Shown: positions 12,482 through 23,378 of the stretch, one piece after another | Position numbering within the stretch: the first letter of the stretch is position 1 | Layout of the letters: every line of letters begins with the position of its first letter | From: Warburgia ugandensis | Lineage: Eukaryota > Streptophyta > Magnoliopsida > Canellales > Canellaceae | DNA: 64,000 nucleotides | Direction of reading: 5' to 3' | NCBI GenBank assembly: GCA_035236585.1 | Contig: CP141127.1 | Coordinates: 63,593,495 to 63,657,494, forward strand | Program-made: the position numbers and the translations under genes | The notes under the pieces: generated by a model | Told to the model about the DNA's origin: nothing | What the model saw: the letters and a program-made list of their open reading frames with translations, nothing else | Database searches by the model: none

Positions 12482-15400
12482 TCAAATATAAATGTATTTT
12501 TTCCATTTAGTAGATCTTGATAATTGACATATTTCACTTCTTAATCATGCTTATTTGTTAGTGAATAGATTTTATAGGAGTAAGATGTTATGTTTTAATC
12601 TAGTTGAATCCTTTGAAATCTATTAGATGGTCTAGGTACATTTACATCTGCACCTTCAAAGCTATTTTCCTATCCTCATTTGGGTGTCCTTTTTGATAAT
12701 TAGAACTGCACCACATTGAGCTTTGTTAAAGAAATCACATCCTTTGGATTATCCTCCCATTGTTTTTCATGAGCTATATTGTTTCTATATTGGTACTAAT
12801 GAATATCTAAAAAAGGAATGGCATGATCATTTAGAAATTGTGATTTTAGGAACTAACTCATTTGTGTTGATAATGTTAAGATGAAATATTTAGATTATTT
12901 AAAAATATGGACCTCTAGTTGTACTTTTATCAACAAATCCCAAATGAAGATAACGCAATAGTTATATTAAGGGACATGGGAATGTCACTTCTACGTTATG
13001 CTTATTTTTAGACTTTTGTCATACGCTCAAGTAGTGGGCCATTGTTTCAAGGATCCTAAAAATTTTATTTAATATATCATTATGGATAATTTTTTTATAC
13101 ATGGTATTAGTGAAGTTTGAGCTAGCTTAAGTTTCTTAAAAATATAAGCCTTGCAAAGCCAATTATTTGATAGTTATCAAGAGATAATTTGAACAAATAT
13201 ACATTATTTAAGGCGGTCTCCTATAAGATTTATTATAATATATAGAATCATGAGATGATCTTAGGAACATCAAGCAACATAATATGAATTCAAGAAATTG
13301 TTGGGTGAGAGCTATAGTATAAGATAAATGGAATTTTAGTTCTATATAAATTGAAAATATTCCTCAAGTGACCCAATTCTATAACACTTGTCAAATGGAA
13401 TGTTACCATAAGATAGAGATAATCAAATTCTTAGGTCATCTAAGGTAGAGACCTTGGGTATGCGTTGAGTATGTGAAAGTGTCTTATGCATAAGATATAT
13501 CCTTGTTTCTATGTACTTAAAGTGGTACTGGATATACATAACCATAAGTTCCCTTGGACTTGAGGATCTATATTTCTAAATTATCTCAAATATTTGTCTT
13601 CTTTGGTGTATTCCATGATAAAATCTATTCAAAGTTAATTCTAAGTGCACTGGGACAATTATAAACTCATAAAGAATATAAGATGTCTAACATAAGACCG
13701 ACTTTCTATGTTGAATAAGATATTTAGTTTAAGCTATCTTAAGAATACACTTAATAAAACACAAGGCCTTAGTGATCTTTAATAAAATATTTATCAAATT
13801 GATTTTGTATGTATATATATATATATATATCTAGAATAATGCGTTCTTAAAAGAAGCTTTTGAAAGAGATTTAAACTTCATTGAGATGAGACTCTTGTAC
13901 TTAAATGTACAAATGTGACCAGTCTAAGGATAACTTGGTCCATACACCCCATGTTGGAGTCACAAATGAATATAGTCAAGTGGGAGGTATAACGATACCT
14001 ATGTAATTTAGCTTCTAATATGGGTCACATGTGATTATTGGTGGGTTGATTTGCTTAATGTGACACCATCTATTCTAATTGGTAAAAAATGCTCCAAAGA
14101 AATTTTAAAATATTTGACTTCAATTAGGAAAGTGTATCCTAATTAGAAAGTTAGAATAGATACCATTTAGATGGTAACATAGAGGTCACACCATGCAAGA
14201 TAGTTGGAGTTAAACTAGAGTAAACGTTCGTTGGTATGAGGCTTGCTTGGGGAGGACTCTTCATCCCTATATAAGCTACATCATAGAGAGAGTGTGCAAA
14301 ACAGCCTCTTAAGTTTCTCCCTAGTTAGAAAATTCTAGTTTTCTCTCTTCATCTCTTTTAGTTTTAAAGGTTAGGAGTTAGAACCACCTCCAAGAGAAGA
14401 AGAAGCTAAGAGCTGCTGAATCTAACTAATGGTATACATAATAGAGGATGATAGTTTCAATCCTAAACAAGGTATGATTTTTCTATTGATTCATGCTTAA
14501 AGATACTAATTCACATGATTTTAGATTAACCATAAACTAGGTTTTAAAGTTTGTATTTTCAAATTCAGGAAAGTTCTTGATCTTTTGCAAAATTTTCAAC
14601 AAAGTTTCCTTCGAGATAAGATGAGACGGGCCATAACAATATAGGTTTTACTTGATCTAGTTTGAAATTCTATGTTATCTCTTATCTTACTAGTAGAGGA
14701 GCATGAGATGAGTTGAGATTCACTATCTCTAATACAAGCTCTCTGTTAGTAAAGCTTGAGATAAGATGAGAAATTCAAAACTCATTTACTAGTTAGATTC
14801 CATGTCCAGCCACCTTTTTGTAACTGAAAATTTGAAGGCCGCCACCTCCTTTCTCCCAATGTATTTTGGTTGTGAAGGGTGCAAATTCTATTGAAGGTTG
14901 GAGATTATTTTTTGTTTTATTGGAAGTGATCAGTAAGTTTCTTTTAAAATGAATAAAATATCTAATGAGGGGTGAGGTGGCTTCAAATCCACTTATTTAA
15001 TCTTTTATAATGATTTTCTTATGTCCATAACCTAAGCTCAAAATAAACCGGAGTGGATTACTTGAAAGGAACCCCTGCTAAAGTTAAAATAAAGTGTCTT
15101 AGATTTATAATGACTCAAAAGTCTACTAACCAAAGATTCTAAGTTCTAACATCTTCAAGGACTAAAGAGACGTAGAATGCAAGTAGTTTGAGAGAGGTCT
15201 AAGTCTCTCTTTCCTTATACAAGTGAAAGAATCTAGGATTAAATAACTAAGGAATCTCAAGAATTAGTTGCAAAGAAAGGACAAATCATGCATTACAGTA
15301 TTACAAAAGAATGACTTCATATCAAAGGTTGTGCAAACTGTAATACATGAGAAAGAAACATTACACATGCAAAGAAGTGACATATAACATGAAATTAAAA

Positions 15401-15620
15401 CATAAAATGGAATAGAATTGGAACATAAAGATGAAACATTCGAGAAACATAAAATGGTATTGAACATAAATCATAGAATTGTAAACATGTCTAGAATCAA
15501 ATTGAATTGCTATTACTACTTTACATAGAATTATAATATGATGCTTATGAAAAAGGAGAGAAGGGAGATTGATCCTCATCAGATCAAGGCCTCTACTACT
15601 TAGATTTAATGTGTAGCTTT
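12482..15620. other. AT-rich retroelement debris
   Basis: No protein domain was recognised. At 13953 a 'tgttggagtcacaaatg' start is followed by 'aagtgggaggta' and a TATA-like 'cctatataagc' at about 14267. A short G/A leader comes next, and this arrangement is seen in copia-type LTRs. I could not find the partner LTR or a primer site. A short (TA)n run lies near 13813-13833. The remainder is unassigned. Confidence 0.3.
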
Positions 15621-18600
15621 TTGTTGACCCAAGGCTCCTCAATTTTGATGACAACAAAAGCTCAACTGTGTGTTTCTAACTTGTCTAGTGCATGTGCAAG
15701 ACAATGACAAAAGTTAGAAATAAATTAACAATGAATTGGCAAGCTTCAGGACTCAAAAGAATGAAAGCTCAAGATCTAAAAATTTGAGTCACTTGAAATC
15801 TCAAACTAAGCTATCTGGATTTGAAAACTGAACAATATAATTGAAAGTCTAAATTTGATCAACTAAAATTTGGAGAATGGCTTGAATAGGTTAGAAATTA
15901 AGTTGAATGCCTGAAATTGAATTGCCTATTCTTAGACAGGATACAGAACTTTGTTCCATTGGTTTGACAATTTAATTTTGGTCAACTATACTTTGATATT
16001 AGAAACTTGAGGATTTTAAGTGCAAATTTTCTTGCCAAATTTTTGGCTAGATAAATTTTGTGAATCAAATGGATGTGAAAAGTTAAGACATTCAATCTAG
16101 TTGAGCCAGAAAAGTGTCTTAGTTGGACCTCCAAGTTTAAACTCATGTGAAGAATTTGGTATGTGCAAATTCAATCAATTGTCCATTTTTGTTTAATTGA
16201 CTAGTTTTTACCAATAACATTAGATGAGTTTTCTTAAAATCAAGTTGCTTGAAAAAAGGAATTGAGTCAACTAAAATTGGAAATCAAGTTGACTCTTGAG
16301 ATTTCTTGAGTTGACTAGTGTGGATGTAAGTAATCTAAGGAGAAAGTTGGATTTTCCTAAAGTGAGTCAACTTGCAGAAGGATTCGAGTCAATTAAAATT
16401 ATTTACTCAAATTTTGAAATGTAGTTGATTATTCAACTTTTAAGATTCACATGAATAAAAATCAAGTCAAATGTTCAAGAATAGCTTTCAACATTTCAAG
16501 TTATACTTGATATGGAAATTGATTTTCTACTTGATTTGAGATTTTAAGGCTAGCACTCTTAGAGAAGTTGTAAGGCCTACTAGGTTTCGATTTGATACAC
16601 TTGGGTAAAGAAAACTTCAACCATTCATAGATATATTCACGAGCAGAAAAAAGTAAACATAAAAACTCCCATTCTTATTGCCTTTACCTAACTGAATACA
16701 GTACAAACACCACAAGGAAATATGTGTCCATTTCCTTGCCTAACAGTCCAGGAATTCACGTCTAGTTCCAAAGCTGTGTTTTAGCATGAGTTCACCCAAT
16801 AACCTCTCCAAATCATCATTCATACACCCTTCATCCATTCCATTGAAGTCACATCAGTTATAAATCAATTCTTGTTAAGTTTTGTTCAGAGGAAAAATAC
16901 AATATTGCAGCATATTATGCATAATACTAGAAATTGAGTTTTACCAATTGCCTAAAACATAGGATTTTAGAGCATGCATCACATATTCATGTTTTAATGG
17001 CTTAAATCACTCAAGAGTGAATTTATTGCATCTATTTAAGAATAACCCAAGTGGGATTTCAATAAAACCTCAATATAACAAGTATATCATGAAAAACAGA
17101 GATTCGATGATGAACCCAAAAATAGCATTTTCTAACATAATACAATGAACCTACTGCCTTAATGGCTTGAATAATTCAAGAATACATTTATGCTAATTAA
17201 ATAGAGATATTTCAATTTTTATTTCAATAAAAAATTCATATATCATATATACAAGACTCTTAAAGCTGAGATTCACTGATTAAGCTAGAAAAAGGTTTTT
17301 AATATAGAACACCATACCTACTGTTTTTGTAATGTAAACCATTCCATAATAACATTTAATAAATAATTAGAAAAGACCTATATGATATTTTCAAGAAAAT
17401 ATTCTTGTATAACACATAGAACTGGCAAAATTGAGATTTACCTATAACCAAGAACTAGAATTCCTTAGGGCATATCTTATGATATAATACTTTGATGGAT
17501 TGGATTATTTAACAGCAACTAGGTAGTAAATAACTAAAGATAACCCATCTGGAATTTCAAACAAAATTTAAGCATAACATTTATAACTTAAGCAACTGAG
17601 ATTCACAAAATAACTCACAAAAGAAATCTACTAACATACACAACATACTACTAATTTGAAGGCTATAACAATAGTATTTCTCTAATATCCAACTTAAAAA
17701 CCCTACCTCAACAATGCCTTAAAGTCTCCCATTAATTTACCTTAACTTGCAATCCTTTCCAACACCAAAACAAAGGAATGATGCAATTGGAATTGAGCTC
17801 CCCAGCATGGTGCATGCTCTTCTAATAGTGGGCCGTCCTCCTTGTTTCAGACCCTCTTCACCCTTCAAAAATTTCATCCTTAGTTGATGCTAGAATCCTC
17901 CTTCAAGCCTCCTCTATTTTCCCTAACTTTTGGGCACCCAAAATAACTGAGTTTCAAGAGGAAAAAACAACAAGTTCAACACACCTACTACTATATGCAG
18001 TTCCTAGGCTCCCACAACCAGCCCTTGCTCCTTGTTAAAAACCTTTATTTTCTCCTTTCCTTGTCACAAATTTAACCCATCACCTATTTTAGTCAAGCAA
18101 TGACCTTCAAGATCAAAGAGTTTGTGGGTTTTCATCTCCATTATCAGCTTCATTGTTGGGCTAAAAATCAAGTTCGTCCCAAGCTTGCAATGCTACAACC
18201 TTCAATCCTCCTTTCATTCTCCAAGCCTTCTACATATGGGGAAGCCAAGAGAAAACCCTTTTGGTTTAAGACGTCTTAATTTACAACTTAGGGAAAACAA
18301 CATGGGTTTATAAGCATGTTAACTTAGCTCCCCCTTAAGCTCAACACGACTTGGGCTGGTTTCATGCGTATAAAACCCAGCCTAGGTGATTTCTCATTTC
18401 TACCCTTGTTTAGTTCAAATTTTGGCCTAGTTCGCTCACACCATCTTCTCCTAAGACGATCCATTATACACCTAACTCTTTTCCTTACTTTCCAATTCCT
18501 TGCACTCTTATCCTAGTCTAAATTTTTAAGTAATTTCTCCACCTTATTGATAAGTAAATGATCTCCTAAATGCATTTATCTAGGAGTTAGAATGGATTAA

Positions 18601-18931
18601 CTCGTTCAACCATTAAGAAGTTGAAGTGAAAAAGAAGAGGGAAAAATGAAAAAAAGAAGAAAACACCATTTTTTATTGTAACTTCCACGTATATTATTTG
18701 AGATTAAATGGTCATTAGTATTGGTTAGTAGGACTGACCACTATAGGTGGAAATATACTATGATGACTTGACACCTTATGAATCGAACACCCTCGGACTC
18801 TATGGTTAGCACTCCAAACTTATATGCAATGCTCTAAATCTAAATGGAATGAGCATATAAGACCTCTAAAATGCAACTAAACACAATAACCAATATTACA
18901 CTCCGCAAAAGTTTTTGCGAGTTGAACTTAA
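15621..18931. other. Unassigned LTR-like sequence
   Basis: At 15626 'tgttgacccaaggctcc' is followed by 'aattttgatgacaacaaaag', an opening common in plant LTRs. The next 900 bases are full of 'gtcaact'/'gttgact' words. From about 17740 to 18900 the minus strand looks like another LTR (gene-poor, C/T-rich on +). The 18,9xx end carries the primer site listed separately. No coding domain was recognised on either strand. Confidence 0.3.
16990..17640. repeat. Imperfect tandem repeats, roughly 180-280 bp units
   Basis: Three diverged units share the order 'atggcttgaat.att', 'taacccaa.tgggatttcaa', 'tataacaagtata' and 'gagattcac.ga'. They recur near 16998, 17160 and 17490. The units differ by many indels, so period and copy number are approximate. 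Confidence 0.45.
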
Positions 18932-18943
18932 GCTCTGATACCA
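18932..18943 (-). other. Primer binding site, initiator tRNA-Met type (minus strand)
   Basis: The + strand reads gctctgatacca, the exact reverse complement of TGGTATCAGAGC, the usual tRNA-iMet primer site of plant LTR elements. Four bases separate it from the TGATG opening of the LTR at 18948. Confidence 0.85.
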
Positions 18944-18947
18944 AATT

Positions 18948-19613
18948 TGATGTAGGACAACATGCAAAATAGCCATATTTATATGTTGAGATCAGATCAG
19001 AATTAATTTAAATACGAAAAATTAAAGTTAAACTGCCACTAGAATTTTTGATATGTATAAAATATCTTAAATAAGCATTAATGGCCTACGACAAATTATA
19101 GGATCTGCAGATCATCCCAGATCTCTACTAATTAAAGTAAGGGCGAATATTTAATCTGGATCATCCCTCAGTCATGATTAAGCTTCTAATCTAAAGTTTC
19201 AGGAATTTAATGCAAAATAGCAATCGTAGATCATTAACAACACAGATCATGTAACCACATGCAGCATAGAGATCTTTCATTAAAAGATAAAGTAGAAAAA
19301 TTACTGACTTATAGAACAGGATAAAATGATAGTAATTCAGCACTATACTAAATGTGGCTTCATGCCCATGGGAAGGAATCTAGAATGAAGAATGCACCAA
19401 GTCTAACAAAATCTTCATTCATTATTCACCAAAAAATCCTTACAAAAAAGAGAAAAAGATCTTAAGTAGGGGAATCCCATTGAGAAAAAGGCAAAATTGC
19501 CCCTACTTAAGTCATAACACAATAAGAAACCTAATACCCTTAGTGGTAAATATCCAAAGTAAAACTAAACTATAACATAGCGTAAAAAAGACATGGGAAT
19601 ATGGTCCCCATCA
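18948..19613 (-). mobile_element. LTR of a minus-strand retrotransposon
   Basis: The LTR is bounded by TGATGTAGG next to the primer site and ...TCCCCATCA at 19613, giving TGATG...CATCA inverted ends and a length of 666 bp. The next base resumes chromovirus LTR sequence ('atcatgctttctgg', also at 26473). The far edge therefore matches an insertion junction inside that LTR. The internal part would run left from 18931, but I recognise no gag or pol there and see no second copy of this LTR. Confidence 0.65.
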
Positions 19614-20658
19614 ATCATGCTTTCTGGAAATTGACTATAATGTATTTATGACAAGTATTGGGGCACTCGTGAGACCTGTAATACAAGGTATCCCCACTGA
19701 TGATGATGTTTAGCACTTATTTAAAGTATTTTGCAAGCTTTTGATGCACTAATTTCATAGTATGCTTCTCAATGAACATGGACTTGTTGTAGGTTTTGCA
19801 CTTATGTTGTAGCATGATACGCTTTATTCCTTAATGAGGTTTGATCATGGTGATGGGTTCATACGATTGTGATTTTTATAAAAGTATCGTGCTTTTTTGT
19901 ATTTTAAACCACGATATATAAATGATTGTATTACTGCAACTTGACATGAAAATTTCATTGTATTTGAAAACATGAAAACTATAAATGAGATTTAAGCACC
20001 TACGCAAGCAATCACTTAGATGTTGTAATTGTTTACAATATCTCAGATTTAAAGAAGTGATATGGAGTAAAGTAGTTCAAGTTTGAGAAAGGTTTTTAGG
20101 CTAGGAGTCATATTACCAAAATACATAGTTGAGACATTTACTTAGTTATTGGAATTAATGAATGGACTGTGGACTGTTTATTTGTTAATTGCCATTTTAA
20201 TTAGGACATATATATATATATATACAATGCACATATTGGACTGGGCTATGCATATATGAAATTATGGGAAAAATGAAATTGTTGTTTTCAAAATAGTTGA
20301 CACTTGAAATATTTGAATTTGAACTTCTCAAATGTGTTGAATGTAATAGTGTGGAGACTGAGTCTCAAAATATACTGGGATGGCCATCTACTTGTTTATT
20401 AGGTATTTTTGTGTCGCACGTGTTAAATGTGTCTATTCAAAAAATAGAGAAAATTTTATCGAATTTTCACTAGAAATGGAATGAGTATTTTAACTTTAAT
20501 TCCAAGTTTTTGTGATTGGAATGACACTTGAGTTTTGAAAAAGTGCTTTCTTAAAGTAAACTGTTTTCAATGTTTATTTTCAAAAAGAAAATTTCAAATC
20601 AGGGATCTCGATTTGAAAAAAGGCTTTAAAAATGCATTTGAAAACTTGGGCCGCTACA
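19614..20658 (+). mobile_element. Truncated 5' LTR of the chromovirus
   Basis: This matches 26473-27457 of the 3' LTR nearly block for block, from 'atcatgctttctggaaattgactataa' to '...gctaca'. The upstream 3 kb of the LTR is missing, replaced at 19613 by another LTR on the opposite strand. Confidence 0.85.
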
Positions 20659-20660
20659 AT

Positions 20661-20672
20661 TGGTATCAGAGC
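20661..20672 (+). other. Primer binding site, initiator tRNA-Met type
   Basis: TGGTATCAGAGC lies two bases after the LTR end '...GCTACA', the standard position for minus-strand priming. Confidence 0.93.
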
Positions 20673-21099
20673 ACAGTTTACTCCATCCATAGCCAGTCCA
20701 AAGTCCAAAATGTCATAATAGTCCATAAAAGTTATAATCAAGGGTGATTTTAAAAAGGGAAACTCATACAACTTGTATAAAATTTAAAATAGATGCTTTT
20801 GTGAAGGATGACAAGATATGTCCTCTCCACTTCAACTGCTGCACCTGTCAAGCCTTCATGGTGGAGAAGTTAGGTGGTAGACATTGTACTATAGGTGATT
20901 TAGGATATTTTTCCATACTTGCAACAACACCTTGTCCATGCATAGCTTGTGGTAATATTGCTTGCTAAGCCTTTATAAGAGTTTTCAATGATGAGTACTT
21001 GCAACTTCACGTGTAGAAGGCGAAGTATAGAGAGTAGTCTTATGGTTAAGTAGTATGAGAGCTGTTTCACTGAGCTGAGGAGATTTGCTTCTAATATCT

Positions 21100-21790
21100 C
21101 TATGACCGATTCTCAGGTAGTCATGAGTTGATGAATAGAGTTTGTTAATGTGACCTACCATAGTGGCTCAAGTAGTGGAGATTGTATCCATTCTTGAGAT
21201 TTCCTTAGGAGTCAAATAAAGAAGAAGAAGAGTGAGAGGAGCATTGACAGTGTTGCGTAGTCTAGTAAGGGCAAGAGGCCCTTCTCTTTAAGTGAATCAC
21301 TAGACCTTAGAGTTAGCAGCAGACAACTAAATAGGGCATAGGTGTTGACCAAAGGCGATTACCTAGATGTGAAAGGACTCATCTTGGCTAGCCATGTTTT
21401 TAAGTAAGACAGCAACAACAACCATGACAAGGATGATCCTCACGATGTTATGGATGTGAATTTCCTAGACATTTTATTAGGAATTGTCCTAGAAGATAAG
21501 GGGACATACAAATAGATAGTGGAGCATGGATAGATGTGGTTCCATGGAGCAAGGGGCAAGCATTCACCATCACTTCTGGGTAGGCACAAGCCTCGAACAT
21601 AATTGTGGGAGGTACATTTCTTATTTATTGATAGACACAATAAGGTCTTGTTTGGCCCAAGATCCACACACATTCATCCTCTAGTTTTTTTGTGTCTTGT
21701 GTGAAATTCCTTGTACATGCCTTAGGTTTTGGATTAGATGTGGTGGCACATGATTGTATCTTAATGTTTAATATGTCTTCTTATATATAA
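21100..21790 (+). pseudogene. gag zinc knuckle and protease remnant of the chromovirus
   Basis: At 21446-21487 the + strand encodes CYGCEFPRHFIRNC, a CX2CX4HX4C nucleocapsid knuckle. At 21642-21678 it encodes KVLFGPRSTHTFI, which lines up with the retropepsin active-site segment of this family (LFDPGATHSF). The catalytic Asp is replaced by Gly. A frameshift follows at once, and the next frame reads SSFFVSCVKFLVHALG, consistent with the rest of the protease. Stops lie between the knuckle and the protease. Order and spacing fit gag-PR of a Tekay/Del element, and the copy is not functional. Confidence 0.75.
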
Positions 21791-21929
21791 TAAAAGATTG
21801 ATTCACGTTTTATGCTTATAGGTAGATGATGAGGATGGGTGCATGAGGCACTGACATGCTTTTAGGTGCTCACAATATAGTTGTGATTTGGGTTAAAATG
21901 CTTATGAGATGCTTTTACGTGTGTAATTT

Positions 21930-22035
21930 GATTTTTGACTTGGTTTGTAGCATGTGTTGCCAAAATGACTTATTTAGCTTGTTTACTTGGCATATGTTGT
22001 CGAAAAGACTTATTTGGCATGTGTTGCCAATGAGA
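21930..22035 (+). repeat. Short direct repeats ('catgtgttgccaa' type)
   Basis: Three related words of about 36 bp ('catgtgttgccaaaatgacttattta', 'catatgttgtcgaaaagacttattt', 'catgtgttgcca') follow one another before the larger minisatellite. Confidence 0.6.
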
Positions 22036-22369
22036 GAGTTCCTTCATGATGTACCTATTTGGATAATGGGTGAGTAGACAGATATTGAACTTATCATCAA
22101 CATAGTTGATTTTGACATTATCTTGTGGATGGGTCGATAGTATACTTGGCCACTATGGATTGTCATAAGAAGAAGATCACATTGGGAGCATCAGGGCAGC
22201 CAATGATCTCATTTTAGGGGAGAAAGGAATGGTACATGAGCTTGCATTATCTTTGCCATAAAGGCAGCATGATACTACTCTAACAATGTTAGGTCTTCTT
22301 GACAAGCGTAGGGGTGGATTTATAACTTTTTTGGGTTCTTGAAGCAAGAGGTTTGGATGTGCGCTGATG

Positions 22370-22985
22370 CAGCACTACAAAGTGATTGCCTACTTTATGA
22401 GCAAATATGCTTTGAGATGATTGGCATGGATTTGCCTACTTTATGAGCTAATACGATTTAGTTGACTTAGCATGGATTTGCCTACCTTATGAGCTAATGT
22501 GCTCTAAAATGATTGACATAGATTTGCCTACATTATGAGCTGATATTGCCAGGTTGACTTGGCATAAGTTTGCATACTTTATGAGTTAATATGCTTTGAG
22601 ACGATTCACATGGATTTGCTTACTATATGAGATGATATGATCTGGTTGACTTGGTATAGATTTGACTACTTTATGGGCTAATATGCTATGAGATGATTGG
22701 CATGGGTTTGCCTACTTTATAAGCTGATACAAGCTAGTTGACTTGGTATGGATTTGTATAATTTATGAGTTGATACAAGCTAGTTTACTTAGCATGGATT
22801 TGCCTACTTTATGAGCTAATATGCTCTGAGATAATTGTCATGGGTTTGTCTACTTTGTTAACTGATATGCTTTGGTTGACTTGGCATGGGTTTGCCTACT
22901 TTATGAGCTAATATGCTTTGAGATGATTGGCATAGATTTGCCTACTTTATTAGCTAATATGCTCAGAGATGATTATGAATGAATT
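22370..22985 (+). repeat. 45-46 bp minisatellite, about 13 units, two alternating variants
   Basis: Each unit contains 'ttgcctactttatgagcta' and ends '...ggcatgga'. Two types largely alternate. One has 'atgctttgagatgattggc'; the other has 'gatacga/aagct.gttgacttggc'. All frames contain stops. It occupies the place where reverse transcriptase and RNase H should be, between protease and integrase. Confidence 0.9.
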
Positions 22986-23059
22986 TTCCTGTTTCAAGAT
23001 GTGATCTTAATGTTTTTCACTTTATTGTCGATTCATGTAGCATTATGGTTGGGTATTAT

Positions 23060-23345
23060 AGTGCAATAGAAGCAGCTCATTACAATTAAAAGCAAACAAA
23101 AAAGGTATGCTAATAAGTGTCACACAAACTTAGAGTTGAAGTTGGGAATTATGTGACTTTCTAAAGATATCTCCAATTAAAGGAGATAAGATTCAGAATA
23201 AGAAGGAAATTGAAGGACAAAGAAATTATTTAGGATAAAGTCCTCCCATAAAATCATTTAGCTAAAGAGGTAACTTGAAATTGGAATCTATGATGACATT
23301 AGGAGGAAACATTTAAAATTGATTGGTGATTGACGTGGGAAGAAT
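23060..23345 (+). pseudogene. Integrase C-terminal region and chromodomain remnant
   Basis: From 23091 the frame reads SKQKRYANKCHTNLELKLG, matching the S-R-Q-K-S-Y-A-D-K-R...L-E-F-x-V-G segment of chromovirus integrase. A frameshift then gives DFLKISPIKG, equivalent to V-F-L-K-V-S-P-M-K-G. Further on, 'VLP*NHLAKEVT*' corresponds to the chromodomain phrase V-L-W-R-N-H-x-x-x-E-A-T-W-E, with both Trp codons now TAA or TGA. The remnant sits 35 bases before the polypurine tract, its normal position. Confidence 0.78.
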
Positions 23346-23366
23346 TTCAATGATGAAATTTTTCTC

Positions 23367-23378
23367 AGGGGAAAACGA
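23367..23378 (+). other. Polypurine tract of the chromovirus
   Basis: The tract aggggaaaacga immediately precedes the TGTAAC opening of the 3' LTR. Confidence 0.75.

Noticed and set aside
22370-22985. CRISPR-like array
   Set aside because: The units are contiguous and all parts vary together. There are no unique spacers and no cas genes, and this is plant DNA.
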